A DNA stretch of 6,633 nt from Planctomycetota bacterium (lineage in GTDB: Bacteria > Planctomycetota > SKW154). The notes under the pieces are model-generated. The model was given only the letters and a program-made list of their open reading frames with translations, was not told the DNA's origin and searched no databases. Positions 6,244 through 6,633 of this stretch are shown one piece after another (position 1 is the first letter of the stretch; every line of letters begins with the position of its first letter). Location of the stretch: the NCBI GenBank assembly GCA_026418755.1, contig JAOAAR010000110.1, forward strand, positions 1 to 6,633. Direction: 5' to 3'. The position numbers and the translations under genes are program-made.

Positions 6244-6630
6244 TTATTTTTTTGATGCAGTGGCTTTTTGGCTCGTGAACATACTCATAAGCCAATCGCC
6301 GAGCCCGCGAACATCGTCCGATAATTTCCTCGCATAATCGGGAGAGGTGTTGCGCATCGTATTCAGAACAAAAGGCATGTTCATAAGAATAAGAACAAGC
6401 GCAACCAGCAGAATGAATGTCCAGACCGTGTGAGGAGCGCGCCGTTTAATCTGCATAGCACGCAACTTCGCAGAACGGCTGATTCTGCCCGATTCCGCTC
6501 TCGTCGGTGCAGCCATCTCATACTCTTCTATGGGCGCACCTGTAGGCGCCTCCACCTTCGTCACCTCCTCGGGTGCCGCTGTCTTACGCGTGGGAGAACG
6601 GACAGCGGGGGCCGGGGTTACACGCCTCAT
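6244..6630 (-). CDS. Single-TM protein with basic/Pro/Ala-rich N-terminus, start possibly upstream
   Basis: I do not recognise this protein, 128 residues from the ATG at 6630. Only three bases remain before the window edge, and they are an open codon (GAT). The SD cannot be seen and the gene may begin further out. Residues 1-66 are low in hydrophobicity and rich in Arg, Pro, Ala, Thr and Glu, so probably disordered, and they end in a strongly basic stretch (SRSAKLRAMQIKRR). One transmembrane helix follows at about 69-88. The tail of about 40 residues is amphipathic (KLSDDVRGLGDWLMSMF) and ends in a Lys/Ser-rich stretch. The positive-inside rule places the N-terminus in the cytoplasm. Its stop is 18 bases before the OmpA-type lipoprotein gene, so it shares the operon. 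A link to the envelope module is inferred from position only. Confidence 0.68.
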   Translation of the reverse strand: MRRVTPAPAVRSPTRKTAAPEEVTKVEAPTGAPIEEYEMAAPTRAESGRISRSAKLRAMQIKRRAPHTVWTFILLVALVLILMNMPFVLNTMRNTSPDYARKLSDDVRGLGDWLMSMFTSQKATASKK

Positions 6631-6633
6631 ATC

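Overview
The window looks like a piece of chromosome from an uncultivated Gram-negative bacterium. Two predicted lipoproteins with OmpA/MotB-like peptidoglycan-binding domains and an MreB point to an outer membrane and a peptidoglycan wall. The CxxC/CxxC protein at the end of the long minus-strand operon resembles, from memory, a conserved hypothetical family of Planctomycetota. With the MotB-like lipoproteins and moderate GC, this suggests Planctomycetota or a neighbouring uncultivated lineage. That placement is an inference and not proven. I see no transposase, phage gene, tRNA, rRNA or CRISPR array.

Left part (1-2014, plus strand): two genes that probably act outside the cytoplasm. The first is the 3' part of a cysteine-rich metalloprotease-like protein. 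Its active-site signature, HEWGH followed seven residues later by DE, matches the CLCA (calcium-activated chloride channel regulator) metalloprotease pattern except at one position. 41 bases downstream lies a membrane-anchored protein with three carboxypeptidase-regulatory-like beta-sandwich repeats. A short convergent spacer (2015-2092) separates them from the rest.

Right part (2093-6630, minus strand, read from right to left): seven co-oriented genes in an operon-like array. They are a single-TM protein with a basic/proline-rich N-terminus, two tandem lipoproteins with coiled coil and MotB-like OmpA domains, a small single-TM protein, MreB, a YprB-like RNase H-fold exonuclease, and a CxxC/CxxC (zinc-ribbon-like) protein. 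Gaps are 15-67 bases, and the last two genes overlap by 29 bases. Good Shine-Dalgarno (SD) sequences precede most genes, and they support a GTG start for mreB and a TTG start for the first OmpA gene.

The upper five genes make a plausible envelope/cell-shape module: lipoproteins that could tie the outer membrane to peptidoglycan, two small membrane proteins, and the actin-like MreB filament. The usual partners mreC and mreD do not follow mreB here. Nuclease and zinc-ribbon genes take that place. The most notable points are the bacterial CLCA-like protease with a His where the family has Gly, the lipoprotein pair linked to mreB, and the uncharacterised small membrane proteins around them.
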